A stretch of DNA of 64,000 nt from Paragorgia papillata (GCA_035771165.1 JAWNZC010000423.1:767501-831500), one strand, 5' to 3'; counted from the stretch's first letter, positions 38,601 to 62,107 are shown. The notes: generated by a model not told the origin, from the letters alone. A program made the numbers and translations.

Positions 38601-39740
38601 AAGAGCTTGGCCACGAGTTCTGTATATACAGTAAAGTGGATATTACACGGTGGCGAGAAGATATGGATTTTATGTTCGAGTGGCAAGGACAATATCTCAC
38701 GAGTGAGCGTGTTTGTGCAACCGTGTAATGTTCTATTTATTATATGGACAATGCAATTATACGTGGAAGTGATGTTGATAAACTGGGTTTAATGGAAAAA
38801 CTACAACCGCTTGACCTAAAACTTTTAGAAAATACAAATGAAAAATACAACAGCTTATTCGAACACGTCATTTTACGTGAAAAACTGAATTAAAGAGAAG
38901 TTACTGGCTCAAATTTACTTGATTCGAAACTTACGGAAAAAGGCGTAAATTTTGACTTGTCGATACGTCACTCGCGAGCGTTACATATGAGAAATGCGCC
39001 ACTCGGGTCCCGGATGTAGTGAAATATGGATTCTACGAGTGTTTTAGTTGCTAGTAAAATACTCTTCTCCATATAATAAAATGTGGTAATGCCAGGAGTA
39101 GAATTGGGTATATTACAAGTAATATTTGGCATTACTTGTAACTATAATATACCCAATTCTACTCGCGGCATTACCAATTATATCAGTACAGATTAAGAAC
39201 ACTTCTAGATACATGTAGTTTAGTTAATTTGTATGTGACGTCAAAGTCTAGTGATTACGTATGTAAGTGTTAAAGATAACTTGAGATAGGGCCTTAGAGT
39301 GAGTTGACGAGTTGACGTGTTACTGTAGACTCAGTTAGTGTGCTGTGAATAGCCCGTGGGCTAGCAACGTGTGTTCGTGACGAAACCTTTTTATTGTTAT
39401 TTGTTATTTTCATTGAATATATTAAAACCTTGTGATTTTTTCGAGGACTACAGTTCAGCGGAGGCAACATTCTCGACAATAGTTTCATTATATTGTGAAT
39501 AAAGTTTATGTTTATTATTTATTATATTAATTATAGGCTTATCCAAATCATTAATAATTCATGAAGAAAATTTAAGAGAAATGAATGTTTAATCATGCAT
39601 GTGTTGTAAATCGAACACAAATTCGTCCTGATTTACTTAGCTTAAACAGCTTATATCTTAAAGATTGTTGATTATAAATCTGATCGATTATATAACTTTT
39701 TCAGACTTTAAATTGTTTTACGTGGTGTTTAAGTATAATA

Positions 39741-39911
39741 CAGTCGAACCTCTATTAAGCGGCCACCTTTGGGGAATGGCTTTGTGGCCGCTTAATAGAG
39801 GTGGCCGTTTAATAGAGGGGTAATCTATAGTAATAAATTACAGGGAATATTTTAGGGGTTTTGACAAGTGGCCGTTTAATAGAGGGTGGCCGCTTAATAG
39901 AGGTTCGACTG
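39741..39911. mobile_element. Pogo/Tigger-like non-autonomous element, short copy
   Basis: Same ends CAGTCGAACCTCTATTAAGC and inverse, flanked by TA on both sides, 171 bp. Confidence 0.75.
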
Positions 39912-40163
39912 TATATCCAACACCGCACGAGTCCGATTTCTAAATACAGACAACCAAGTTAAATATCTGGCATTTAATACTGCGGTTCACTATGTTTTCT
40001 AACCACCAAATGGCCATCTGCATGAGAAACATTGTGAGTGAACAATTTTTCAATAGATCTAGAGTTTTCAACAACATATTCACCTGACATTTTGTTTCAG
40101 AAAACTATAAACTATTCAATGAATAGAAAATGAATGAACTAAGATAAGTAAGTAGTCAATTGG

Positions 40164-40900
40164 ATGACTTTGAATAAACTAAAATTAAATAAGGAAAATA
40201 CTGAATTACTCTACTTCTATTCCAAGCATAGCCCCCAAAAGACCTTTACTCCACTCCGATTTGGACCCGACCTCATTCAACCATCTAATTCCGCAAGAAG
40301 TATTGGCGTTATTTTTGATAACACTTGTCGATGTATGCCTATGTAAACTCTGTTTGTAAAACTGCCTTCTACCACCTTCGTAATATCGCTCGCATAAGGA
40401 AATTCCTATCTGTAAAGACCACCAAAACCTTAATCCATGCATTCGTCACATCCAAAATTGATCACAGCAATTCTCTCCTACACGGCCTTCCAAAAAATCT
40501 TATAAAAAAACTCCAATCTGTACAAAATGCTGCTGCCCGTCTTATCACTTTTTCCTGCAAACGCGTGATCACATCACTCCTATCCTTATGGATCTTCATT
40601 GGCTACCGGTTGCAGAACGTATCAAGTTTAAAATCCTCATTCTTACATTCAAATCTCTCCGCTCTTCATCCGAAATTCTTCTCAACCGTGTCAATTTTAA
40701 TCTACTCTCTTACGGCCATCGATCCTTCTCCGTTGCCGCTCCTGAACTCTGGAACACTTTACCTAGAAGCATCAGATCTTCCCCAAGTCTTTCTATTTTT
40801 AAATGCAAAATCAAAACACATCTATTTATTAAAGCGCCTAGAGCAGACCTGGATAGGCGCTATATAAATAAATATTATTATTATTATTATTATTATTAAG
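40164..40900 (+). pseudogene. Non-LTR retrotransposon (CR1/L2-like) RT 3' fragment, frameshifted
   Basis: Peptides in three frames, SARSIGVIFDN, VNSVCKTAFYHLRNIARIRK, KLQSVQNAAARLIT and DLHWLPVAERIKFKILILTF, match the C-terminal part of CR1/L2-type reverse transcriptases. At least two frameshifts break it. It ends with an (ATT)n tail at 40,876-40,898. 5'-truncated. Confidence 0.85.
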
Positions 40901-41660
40901 TATAGGTTATTTTGAGGACACGAGGCGATTATGTGATTTATTATGTAATAAACACATATCCCCGAGGGGCCTCAAAATAACGTACTTAATTTTCACATGC
41001 ATGGCGAGGTTGACAGGAGTCACAATAGAAAAGAAATATTGAGGGGAATATTAGAGGGGGAATAATCTATTGTTTTGCCGGGTCAATTGAATATATTCCC
41101 CGAAAAGAACAAAGGAAACCGAGGCATGTGAAAATTAAACTCGGATAAGCCATCCGTGCTTTAAACAACTTCCCCCAGCTTATAGACTAACCTGGCCTAG
41201 TATACCAGGTTTACAGAAAAGTGTGATTTTCAGTATCACCTAACCCCCAAACAGCTAACCCTAGTCAGTATTAACGCGTTTACCGCTTAGCAGTGGCGGC
41301 GTGGCTCTGAAATAGGGGCCGGGAAATCACATTCTATAGGGCCCACTTTCAGGGATCATCATAAGAAGAATTTAGAACTGCCGGCATGCTCCCCCGGAAA
41401 ATGTTTGAAATTTGGGGTGTCTGAAATGAAGTTCCGACAACACCTTTTAGCAAAATTTTAAAAGTTTAAAAACAGAAAAACAACGATACAATATTTATAA
41501 TCTAACGTGTACAATAGTTGCAAGCATGCAGTCATGTTATTTTCAATACACGGATTAATATTATAAAATACTATGAAATAAATGTGCTGCATAGGCAACG
41601 TTGAATTGGAAAAAAAATTCGAAATACTAAAGGTTTTATGAAATGAATTGTTCGTTTCTC

Positions 41661-41889
41661 TAAAGCCCTAATCAAACGAGAACGCAAGTCATCGCAAGTT
41701 GGCAGTCACGCTATCTCAGCCAGCCGCTCTGAATAATTTCCCGAAATATCATGTACCGTGACAAAGTTAAAACTTGTTTAAAACACTCATGAAACCTTTA
41801 TTTTGTTAATTTGGGTGTTCGAACGACCGCCACAGAAATTTGTGACTGCCAACTTGCGATGACTTGCGTTCTCGTTTGATTACGGCTTA
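41661..41889. mobile_element. Foldback family E, copy 3
   Basis: TAAAGCCCTAATCAAACGAG at the left, inverse at the right with one change (TACGGCTTA). Confidence 0.8.
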
Positions 41890-43554
41890 AGACCTTAGCT
41901 TATTCTGCAGTGGTTAAAAATTATTGGCCAACCAGCTAAGCATCTACCGAAATATTTGGGCCCACCAGTCACAAATTGTTGGGGGCCCACAAGGTATACA
42001 GATCATCGGGGCCCACCAGGAAATTTCCCTGTGTCCCGCTGGGCCACGCCGCCCCTGCCGCTTAGTTCATAGTCATACACTAACGCGCTTTTTTTTATCT
42101 TTTGGATGATGTATTGTATATTAACTAGTAATAACCGCTGGCACTAATGACTTCAGTTTGTACGTTATCTCAATACGAGATCTAACGTTCTCGCTCCATG
42201 ATAGCGTGACTGAACATATTAAATTTGATATATTTAACACTTTCAAGTAGAGAACTGAATGAATCCATATTATAGTCGATATCATGCTTGCATTTAACGA
42301 AAAGAAGGCATTGGAGGACGAAACAGTACGACACAGTGACAAGTATTGTGTTGATGCACAAGACAGCTGTTCTTATGATTGCTTTTGTACACCACCTAAT
42401 CCTGCGTCTCCAAGAGCGAATAATTTCTATTGAATAGATATGAATATCTTTTATCAGAGAGCTCCCAGTCAACATACATATAGGGAACAGTGCCACATGC
42501 TGTTTCATACTTCTTATTTTGACATCGTATGGAGAGCAAAGTGGGAAAATGATAAACTGCTGAGAATAACTTTCCGAGCGGAGGCCTTCAGAGTAAAACG
42601 TGATTTTTTTAATACTACTGTATATGATTTATTTATTTTTTCATATTTTCCTCTGATGAAGGACTCCCGTCCACTCGAAACGTCAGTATTTATTTCGTTA
42701 TCAAAACTATTCTCAGCAGTTTACCACCTTTTCACTTGGCTGTACGCAGTACTCTACCTTTTTACTCTCCCTATCATTCATTAAACCAATGTCAAATTTT
42801 CAAAACAAACAAAATTTCTTAGCCAATACTAAAACCCTACGAGTGTCATTCATTCCTGATCAACGACTTATCCAACACTTATTAACGTTCGTATAAGATG
42901 TCTGGCTTTGGAATATATTTAAAGTATTTTAACTCAAGTGGAGTCGGTTAATTATTAAGCACGATCAACATTGATAACGTATCATAGCATGTCTGTTTTA
43001 GGTATCTTGACTGTAAAAACACAGATAATTCAGATTGACTTTTTCGAGTGTTCCCAATGAAATCGATAAGCGCCTCTCGTGTTTGGAACTAGTGTTTCGA
43101 TATTACTGTGCACACCGTATGCAGGCTTTCAACAAACATACATTGAACAAATTGCTTTTTGTAACCCCCATATTGAATGTCGCCAATTAGCAAGTCGTCT
43201 CAGGTGATTGGTCAGGGCTATGTGACTGTCGAGGACAATAAGTTAATGTTTGTATAGTTCACGGGATCTTGTATTGAAAACGAATTAGGCTCTCCGTGGG
43301 TTTCACTCTTTTCAATCCACGCAAATTATCGGCTGTTGGTGGACGCTGTCTGGGTCACGCAGAGTCTTAATGTCGTCGTTTGTCTGACCGTCTGCTGGGG
43401 CCATTTCTCTCAACAACGCCAGCAAACAGAGCGAAGCCAGTGCAAATCGAACGACACTATGGGCGATATTTCGAGAGACTGTCGTGGAGTGTTGTGACTT
43501 GGCGAATAATTTGATAATTCACATCTGATATAGAATCGTTTATAAAAGCACAAG

Positions 43555-43570
43555 ATGGCGAGCTCTTTAG
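43555..43570 (+). CDS. EF-hand gene exon 1 (start codon exon)
   Basis: It encodes MASSL plus one base, then donor GTAAAC. Joining to the next exon gives MASSLGQLLMEED in frame. The upstream context AAGATGG is a strong initiation site. If this exon is not used, the protein would start at 43679. Confidence 0.6.
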
Positions 43571-46345
43571 GTAAACAATTGTTTCCGATTTGAAGTCGTT
43601 ATTGTCGCCAAAGCGATTACTGTACTTGTTTTGTAGGCTAGTCGTATTTTCTCTTCTACTTTTCCAGGTCAACTTCTGATGGAAGAGGACCTAGACTACG
43701 CTCGACGTCTGGTGAAATCTCTCCACTCGTCGAGCGAGTACGATGAAGTGATGATCAGGAATATTCTTAATAACAATTGGGACACGGAACCGCAAATGGT
43801 CTCGAATCTGCTCCACTTTCCGAGCGTCATTCCGAACGACCTCCGCCTGCCGTCGCTGCTACGAGGCTTGCAAGAAACCAAAAGGTCGTACTACATTCTC
43901 GCCGCTTCGCATGGACTATCTAGCCTAGATCTAGCGAGCAAAAACGAAAACCACGTCAAGGAGATTAAAGAACAGCTGAAAACGACAACAATGAAGCCGC
44001 AAGGAGATATCGCTATTCACGCTTTCACGGCACTCGGTCGACTCCTTCGCCACCCAGAAGACACGGAGTTCGTGCTTCGCTTTTTACATTGTGACAAATC
44101 GACGTTGCACCACAACGCTTTGACGTGGATCTTACTGAACATTAAAGACAAGAGCGAAGTGAAGAAGATATTGGAGAATAAGGCAGTCCCCGAAGATATC
44201 CGCGAGGAAGGCCTAGAAAGACTCGAAACAGATTTGATCGATGGTATGTATCAACATAAACCACTTGTAAACTGTATAGATTATACTGTTTATCGAAGTG
44301 GAACTCGTGCTGTACGCATCCATGAGCGAATTCCAAAAAAAACGACCAAAGCTAATCCAATTAACGTTGATCGACCAGAAATTATTATTATTAGATATTT
44401 GTCTAGATTTATCTCCATCGTCTGCGGTAAACGCGTTTGTATACATCAAGCCGTATTCAGACTCCTTGGTAACAGGGTGATTATTTTCATTGGCAATCGC
44501 TAATGGGTTTGGTGTAACAATTGTTTTCTTGCGCGTGTACAATGTAGCACAATCATTTATCCGGGCCGGCCTTTATCCGGGATCCGTTTGGGATGGTTCT
44601 TTAATACTAAAATGTTCGTTTCTTGACGACGGTGGTTGGGTTATGCGGGCAAACTGCCGCAAACACAATCACCGTAACAACCCGTATACAAACCATTCGC
44701 GAGGTATCCACAATCGCGAGTACACCGCTGCATACCAAAGAAACGAGAACATTGTCAGTTTGGTAATTAACAAATTCGCGTTGCGTGACTCCTTGCGGAG
44801 AGTGTGTTTAAACTGTTTTGTACAAAAATGCCCGCTTAGCAAGCTCGTTAGCGAATACAAGTGGCGAACTATTAATTTATTACACAGCTCGTCGCACAAG
44901 CAGCACAACATTTCTCACCGCGTGGGCTAGCACATTTTCGCGGTGGGATTTTGCTCGGTATACACAGCACAGGTTTATAAACGTTGTAGTCTTGGCCAAA
45001 TAACAACACGAGTCGACGGAAGATAATGAAAAAAAGAATGAAATTTTGCCTTATTTGACGATTGACGATTGACGGGACTGGGTTGGGTATGTAACATTAA
45101 TTGATATCACTGTGATTATCAGCTGCACGCGAATTCCCAAAATCATTTTCTCGACTCTGGATTTCAGTTCAATGAACGTCCATGTATATCATGTCTATCA
45201 AAAGCTCCTCGGTCTCACGATTTCCCTTAGAAGAACGGATTCATGTTTATTTATTCTGAGTGAACATCATCCTAGCTTGGCGTTTTGATATATTAAATAC
45301 GTAATACATATATATATATACAAATAAGTGTCAGACATCGATTTAGTATCAGATTACAAATGTCATCTGAAAGGTAATACATGAGCTTGTATCAACCGTG
45401 GCTTGATCGAGAAAGCGATGGGTAACGTCGCACGAAAGATTATCCTGTAGGCTAGCACTTTTATCTCAACACAGACATACCACAGCTGCTTTTCCAATTA
45501 AGCTATCAAGTCAATTGAATCAACTGAAAGTAGTCCTCGAGTTTAATCTATCTGAAACGCACAAGAAATTCGTCTGACAACTTGACCTACTGTAACTCCA
45601 CTTTCAGTGTTAGTTCATTCCCGGCGGGGGATTATCCCCCTTGGGAGTCAAATAACGACGCATGCTGGGGCGAAGTACTGACATATTTTACAAAAGAAAC
45701 TCCTTGGTATATTTACTTGTAAACCTAAAATGTTTACTTCGGTAAAATTAATTTAAAAGGGTACTAAAGTGAGAAGTTACATATGGCAGCGCTGATACAA
45801 GGATATGAAGCCCATCTTCGTACATCCGACCTAGCAGCGTCATACATCCATGATACATCCGAGGCGAGCTTTGGCACTGAATGATAAATTTCCTTGTACT
45901 TATTGCACTGGGTTAGATAAAGTTCAAATCTTGCTCGAGGCAGCATACGTTTCTGTTGATTTTGGCATTTAATGAGATAACATGAGATAACCACGCGGAC
46001 ATTTCTCACATGCTTCAGTGTGATAAAGCGGCTTTCACAACTAGCAAAGCAAAAATGTGGAAAACAGCCGAAATTTTTAGAAACGAAATCCTGACCTTCC
46101 TGCTTATAATTCATTACTCTGATATAAAGGGCTCCACTTGAAATCTCGTTCTTTTGTTCAACACTACTAGGTTTAGAAACAAAATTTGTATTCTTATTGA
46201 CAGAAAAGTGCAGAAACTATATAAAGTTTGCTTTTCGACATGCGTCATTCAACAACTTTTCATTCCAAAAGCTGATGACATTAGGTGAGGTGCGAAAAAG
46301 CTCAATAATGAGGTGTTTGACCAACCCACAGGGTGTTTGGCATTG

Positions 46346-46381
<36 letters not shown>

Positions 46382-48595
46382 ACGAGAGTGAGTTGGGAGA
46401 ATTTGAAAGTTTATGTGAACCCGAGCCGTAGGCGAGGATTTACATAAGTACTTTCGAATTCTCCAAACTCACTCGAGTGTTTGCATCAGGTTATATAAAC
46501 ACAGGGCATCCATTTTCTATTTCTTTTTTAAATAAGGCTTAAAAATGTGCCGTGACATCACAACCGTGTTTACATAGCCTGATATAAACACGGTAATTGA
46601 CCAATCACAGCGTGCGTAAGACGCAATCTATTTTATAAATATATATATATACATACATACATATATGCTACTATATAATACTGCTACTATATATATAATA
46701 CTGTACATATAATTATTATAATTATGTGATGCTACTTAACAAATAAAAAATGGGCACTTGTGTTTATATAGCCTGATGCAAACACGAGAGTGAGTTAGGA
46801 CAGAATTTGAAAGTTTATGTGAACCCGAGCCATAGGTGAAACTCTCTCGAGTGTTTGCATCAGGTTATATAAACACAGGGCATCCATTTTCTATTTCTTT
46901 TATGAAATAAGACTGAGGGGGGGGGGGGGTGTCCCTCTATTGCTTCCTCACAAATACTGACTAACTCAATTTTATGATCAATTTACCAACCAATTTCTCA
47001 TCAATTTCCTGACAAATCACATTTTTCTCTACTCTTCCCCCCCCCCCCCCCCCCGTGCTGTTTCCTTTCTTTTTTGTTATTCACTATTTTTTGTTATTTA
47101 CTGTTTCTTTTAAAAATACTAATATGCACTTACAATGACTCTTTTTTTCTGTATTTGTCAACCAAAATTGTCAAAACTGCAATCTATTCTGCATGGGATG
47201 GCTTTCACCAGGGTGGTCATTCGAGCCACCATATTGGATTTTGCCATTGTGGCCTGGTACCAAGATGATGATGGTTCAAGTGGTGTAAAAAGCATTTTCA
47301 CTTTAAAAGTAGCAGTCTTAGATAAAATAAGAAAAATAGTAAATAATTAGTTCCCTAACACAGGGCCTTTGCTCAGCACTCCCTAACTCCAATGAGTTTA
47401 GCACCCTCACCAGGCTCCGAGCATTAAACCCTTTGCCTGGGCTCTGAGATTAAAACCTATTTAACACAGGGGGGACTGGAAAAGTTTGCCCCAAGCCCCA
47501 GCTTGTAAGTCCCCCCCCCTAGAAATTGCTAGTTTATTTTGTCCTTATATGAAATGGCTGGCATGTGGAATTTTTGGATGGGGGATTATGGATTTTTATT
47601 CTGCGCCAGGGTCACCTAAATATCTGCGTGGGCCTATTTGCCTGAGGTTGAATGTTAAGACTGAATGACAAAGGTCAAAGGAGTCAGTCCGTCAGTGCAA
47701 AAAGGAATGAAGGCAAAGTGAAATTTCTTTTTAAGTTTGAATGCTGTTTTCCTAGTTTACCAGTAACTTTATACATTACCTGTTGCTTTTTCTTGTCGCT
47801 TCTTGCCCACCACAGTTCGGTTTTCATTTGTCGTGTTTAAAATGCCTGGGTCATCCGAGGTCGAAAGGCGAAAGCTAAACAATAAATAATTTTATAATAA
47901 ACGTGTTCTTACTACAAACTCTCGCTTCTATTAACCAGTATTGTTCCAGCATAATAATATAAACTAGAAATAAATTCATAGTCCAATATAAACAATAAAC
48001 CTCTTGTAAAGTAAAAACTAAATGAAAAGCCCTTACCTAATTAAAATATGGCCGCCTCCAAAGAAAACCAAAAAAGAGCAAAAAGAGCGGGAAACTACAT
48101 TCTAGTACTCAGATCCCCGCGCTTCTCTTATTATGTGGTACACAAAAGTGGTATTTTCGGTAAATTGTCCTGGGGAAAAATTCAAGTTAAATTTTTTGTC
48201 ATTATTTAATCTGCCATCAGTTATTCAAATAAATGGAAAATCCATTACTAGAAAATTAATACACTAATCCCTATATAGTTATACTTTTAACATATCTTTT
48301 ATTCCCGTCAGATTTCAACCAAGACTCTGGATTCACTTATACCCCGAATTTGGCGGACTTTGAAGCAATGCGACACAAAGAACAAACTCTTTCAGAAATC
48401 TTTACCGAGCTGGATACGGACCGAGATGGCAAGATCGGTGCCGAAGAACTGTTGTCATTCTGCGAAGATATTGGGCAAGTAATGACCCTAGAAAAGGCAA
48501 AAAACGATGTGAAACATTTTGATGGCGACCAAGATGGCAAGATTGTCAGAGACGAATGGATTGAGTTGATGTTTCCACAATTTAACGTACAATAA
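43555..48595 (+). CDS. EF-hand protein with helical N-terminal region, three exons, 291 aa
   Basis: Exons 43555-43570, 43668-44243 and 48312-48595 join in frame to give 291 residues starting MASSLGQLLMEED and ending FPQFNVQ. I do not recognise the family. Residues 1-200 are helical, with leucine-rich stretches recalling HEAT or ARM repeats (AIHAFTALGRLLRHPED, HHNALTWILLNI). The C-terminal 90 residues hold two canonical EF-hand loops, DTDRDGKIGAEE and DGDQDGKIVRDE, each with acidic residues at positions 1, 3, 5 and 12, so Ca2+ binding is expected. There is no signal peptide, so it is probably intracellular. The first ATG has A at -3 and G at +4; the alternative at 43679 has a poor context. TATAAAAG at 43541 lies too close to the first ATG to serve it and might mark a transcript starting at the second. 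Intron 2 is about 4.1 kb. Confidence 0.8.
43668..44243 (+). CDS. EF-hand gene exon 2: helical repeat-like region
   Basis: The acceptor is TTTTCCAG and the donor GTATGT, phase 1 out. It encodes about 192 residues rich in Leu and charged residues without cysteine clusters. Reading past the donor adds a meaningless tail, so the splice is preferred. Confidence 0.82.
46342..46540. repeat. (TA)n run and foldback GAGTGAGTTGGGAGAATT, copy 1
   Basis: Inverted arms AAACACGAGAGTGAGTT and AACTCACTCGAGTGTTT. A related fragment is at 34.19 kb. Confidence 0.65.
46745..46912. repeat. Foldback GAGTGAGTTAGGACAGAATT, copy 2
   Basis: A direct copy of the preceding repeat, shorter in the loop. Confidence 0.6.
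48312..48595 (+). CDS. EF-hand gene exon 3: two EF-hands and stop
   Basis: The acceptor is CCCGTCAG. It begins DFNQDSGFTY, continues through two EF-hand loops about 36 residues apart, and ends at TAA. Spacing fits a single paired EF-hand unit. Confidence 0.88.
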
Positions 48596-48806
48596 TTAAC
48601 GTAGAAGAATTGTTGCTCTGTTTTTCTTTATTTGGAAAATACTAAATTTACTATCAAATAGGATATATATAATAGATATATTTAAGAGGCGAATTTTCTC
48701 TCTGTTTTACAAAAGTCACGTAATTTCTGGAAACACGCTCAAAACTTTGTAACCTCAAAAATTCAGTTTATGCTAACGTCAGCTAAAAAGAAGCGGGAAA
48801 ACAGCA

Positions 48807-49030
48807 TTAAAGCCCTAATCAAACGCAAGTCATCGCAAGTTGGCAGTCAGAATTTCTGTGGCGGTCGTTCGAACACCCAAATTAACAAAATAAAGGTTTC
48901 ATGAGTGTTTTAAACAAGTTTTAACTTTGTCACGGTACATGATATTTTCGGGAAACTATTCAGAGCGGCTGGCTGAGATAGCGTGACTGCCAACTTGCGA
49001 TGACTTGCGTTCTCGTTTGATTGGGGCTTT
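48807..49030. mobile_element. Foldback family E, copy 4
   Basis: Same arms, with a short deletion in the left arm. Located 210 bp past the EF-hand gene stop codon. Confidence 0.8.
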
Positions 49031-49083
49031 ACTCCATGCAAATCAGTAGATTTTAGAACTAATTGACAGTTGAGAAAATCCAT

Positions 49084-49496
49084 TTAAAGTGCCGATGAAA
49101 CGAAAATAAAGTCACTTAAAATGATAGAATTTTTGCAGTTTTTCGTTTCCTTGTTTCGTTGTTGAGATATTTCAGTTTGTTTGATATGCAAATGTAACAA
49201 CTTGACGTTACACAACATAAGTATATATATCTTTGCTATTATCAAACGAAATCACTTGAAAATTTACATGTTTGGTGTTCCTAGAGAAGCACATGCACAT
49301 GTTTCCTCTGACGTGATTTTGTTTGATAGTAGCAAAGATATTATATAACCTTCTCTGATAACTCATTATGCACGTGTGACGTCAAAATGTTTAATTTGCA
49401 TATTAAACAAACTGAAATATCTCAACAACAAAGCGAATAATTTTAAGTACTTTTTCAAATAGGACAAATTTGATTTTCGTTTCATAGGTACTTTAA
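49084..49496. mobile_element. Foldback family D, copy 4
   Basis: Ends TTAAAGTGCCGATGAAACGA and inverse, in the convergent intergenic region. Confidence 0.75.
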
Positions 49497-50091
49497 AATT
49501 ATTTCAACCTATTATTTTATCTTGGTTACTCACTTTAGTTGAGTCAAAATACTGTATACGGCTCACTGGTAGTTGAGAAAATGCATTAAGTTATATTTTT
49601 AGTGCGCTGAATGTTTTGAGCGCATGTTACACGACCTGGAAAGTCTCCTCTTTAATAACAAATAGATTTCCATTTTTGTGCGCCTGGACTGTAAAGTCCT
49701 ACCGTTGTATAGATTGTCATTCTGGCGTATGGAATTCTGTGTACGTGACACAATTCTTGTTCATGATTGGACGGTGAATGTCGGAAAACGTCGTCGATCT
49801 ATACAACTGACGGTGAATCACACATACATCACGATGACAACCGTATACCATAATCGTACCGTGTAGAAAGGGCTTAATAGATAGAGGATGCCGCAATGTG
49901 GTAAGAACAAAAAAGTGGCCCACGAAACACAGTCGAGTGGCTGTTGTTCTTCGCATGCTATCAATTGTCCTCTGTGCATCATTTACAGTTCAGACGCACT
50001 GAAAAAAATAGAATTTTAGGAATTCCAACAAAATAAAATTCTTGCTCTATTACGTGGTGAATAATGTGTATACGATCACATTTTGAACTAG

Positions 50092-50297
50092 CCTGGTACC
50101 CTGGCCCAATTTTAAAAGAAATATGGGCCAGGTAACCACTAATCTCATTCTCGCGTCATCAGGGCTAAATCCACTTATGACGATTGCAGTTTTACTCGTA
50201 GCCACTAAAAACGCGCGAAATTTCAACCAGTAGGAAAGCAGAAGTCTTTAGTGGTTACCTGGCCCATATTCTTTGATTGGGCCAGGGTACCAGGCTA
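50092..50297. mobile_element. Foldback element, arms TAGCCTGGTACCCTGGCCCA
   Basis: Perfect outer arms and ATATGGGCCAGGTAACCAC inner arms, about 206 bp. Confidence 0.8.
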
Positions 50298-50344
50298 ATT
50301 TTGAACGAGCTTGTCAAAGCTCCTTGGCGACACGTGATTAAATA

Positions 50345-50345
50345 A

Positions 50346-50417
<72 letters not shown>

Positions 50418-50418
50418 A
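50345..50418. repeat. (ATT)n microsatellite
   Basis: About 24 ATT triplets. Confidence 0.95.
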
Positions 50419-50699
50419 ATGCAGCAATCTGATTGCTGATAATAAAAAAAGGTTATTCTGATTGGTGTATACCAGTGTCAAACCAAATTAAATACATGGC
50501 AGAATTGAGTCGAATCTTTCGTTAAAGGGTATGGGGAAGAAACAAAAAAAATTCAAAACCAAACCAATGACATGAAGATACAATTTAGTGTGTTATTTAT
50601 AATTGCACTTTTATTAAAGTTGCTAATCTGAATCAGTATCTCATATCTAGAATACATCAAACGTGTATCTTTACAATCAAATTACTCTTAAGGATTTTT

Positions 50700-51000
50700 C
50701 AATGTGGCCGTGTCGAGGCATATTAAAGGCGCTTTAAGCAGCCGCCATACGACACAGTTCAAACCACGGACCCTTGCTAAGCCCTAGGTGTTGATTTTAC
50801 GGAGGGAGGAAAACCGGAGGCGAAAAACCCTCGGAGCACAGGAGAGACCAACTAAACTCTACTCACATGAGTCCCAAGCCCGACAACGGGGTCATTCCCA
50901 AGCGGTCACTCGTCCAAGTACTAACGCCGTCTAACCGAGCTTAACTACTGGTGAGAGGCAGCGCCCTAACAGCCGTCCGTGCTCCCCTGCCATCTGCCAT
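50700..51000 (-). mobile_element. 5S rRNA-derived SINE, copy 2 (uninterrupted)
   Basis: Same body and the 5S-like part at about 50,881-50,945 (minus: GTTAGTACTTGGACGAGTGA). Lies in the convergent intergenic space. Confidence 0.75.
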
Positions 51001-51719
51001 TTTGGATATATTTTTTATATGCATGTGACGTCACAAGCTGGGTAAAGTGAAAACTTTAGTTAGTCATACATTCACATATATAAGTGTGAAACTCATTTTT
51101 TGTAGATGATTTTCATTCTTGATTAAACCACAACACTTTAAAAACATACCACAGAAATTCAGCTGCCAGAAGAATAAGTTTCATCATGTTTACACAGCTT
51201 GTGACGTCAGTTATTAATTAGGCAAGGTCTTACAACAAGATGGCGAACGGCAAGATTGTCTTTTGTCGAAATTAGTGATGTTCTTTGGAATAAGAGTTGT
51301 TTTGTTTACTTGGATTACCATCACAAGACAGTTTGTTAATCAGAAATTATTATTTTTTGTTGCTCTTACCCTTTAACTCATTCTGGGCGGCACCCGACTC
51401 CCAAGTCTTATGTACTTTACTCTGGCTAACGTCAAACGTGAAGGCGAATGCGCATGGTGGAAATATGAGTGCCATCCGATCGACTCCGTCATCATCATTG
51501 TATTTTACTTCGTATTTTACTACTTACAGACGTCATCGAGAAAATCCACCAACGAGAAAAGGTTAAGATCTTGTGGTCACGTGGTCTGACGCAACGCTGT
51601 CTGATTGGTTTGTGAAAGACGCAGTTCCCATAGTTTTGCTGTAAAGTCCACTTCCGCTCAATTAACACATTTTTAATTACAAAATACAAATAAATAAAAT
51701 TAGCTGATAATTACAATTA

Positions 51720-51725
51720 TTTATT
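51720..51725 (-). terminator. Polyadenylation signal for ICE1
   Basis: AATAAA on the minus strand, 57 bp past the TAG, within AT-rich DNA. Suitable position for the 3' end of the transcript. Confidence 0.5.
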
Positions 51726-51781
51726 AAATTAACTTAATAATTAATTAATTAATTAAATATGCCGATATATTTTTTCTTACT

Positions 51782-62107
<10,326 letters not shown>

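Larger units (their letters stand above)
34580..43554. other. Gene-poor stretch between the TSR gene and the EF-hand gene
   Basis: I see no convincing coding exon here apart from the weak candidate at 37.7 kb. The stretch holds foldback elements, a tRNA-like SINE, a broken LINE, a pogo-like element and poly-G runs (listed separately). The first exons of the TSR gene may lie here but could not be recognised. Confidence 0.6.
44244..48311 (+). other. Intron 2 of the EF-hand gene
   Basis: About 4.1 kb. No exon-like frame with good splice sites was seen. From 46.34 to 46.91 kb it holds a TA run and two copies of a foldback repeat; poly-G and poly-C runs lie near 46.92 and 47.04 kb. In 44.5-46.2 kb I see nothing distinctive. 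Confidence 0.6.
48596..51781. other. Convergent intergenic region between the EF-hand gene and ICE1
   Basis: No coding sequence recognised. It contains family E and D foldbacks, the foldback at 50.1 kb, an ATT run and the 5S-derived SINE. 51.0-51.7 kb shows nothing beyond a fragment resembling the ACTCTGGCTAACG repeat of 54.3 kb. Confidence 0.65.

Noticed and set aside
42182..42784. ORFs of about 110 aa on both strands
   Set aside because: No domain, no splice context, overlapping on opposite strands; repeat-like CTCGAAACGTCAG nearby.
44244..44503. C-terminal extension of EF-hand gene exon 2 to a stop at 44,503
   Set aside because: A strong GTATGT donor and an in-frame acceptor at 48,312 leading to two perfect EF-hands make splicing far more likely.
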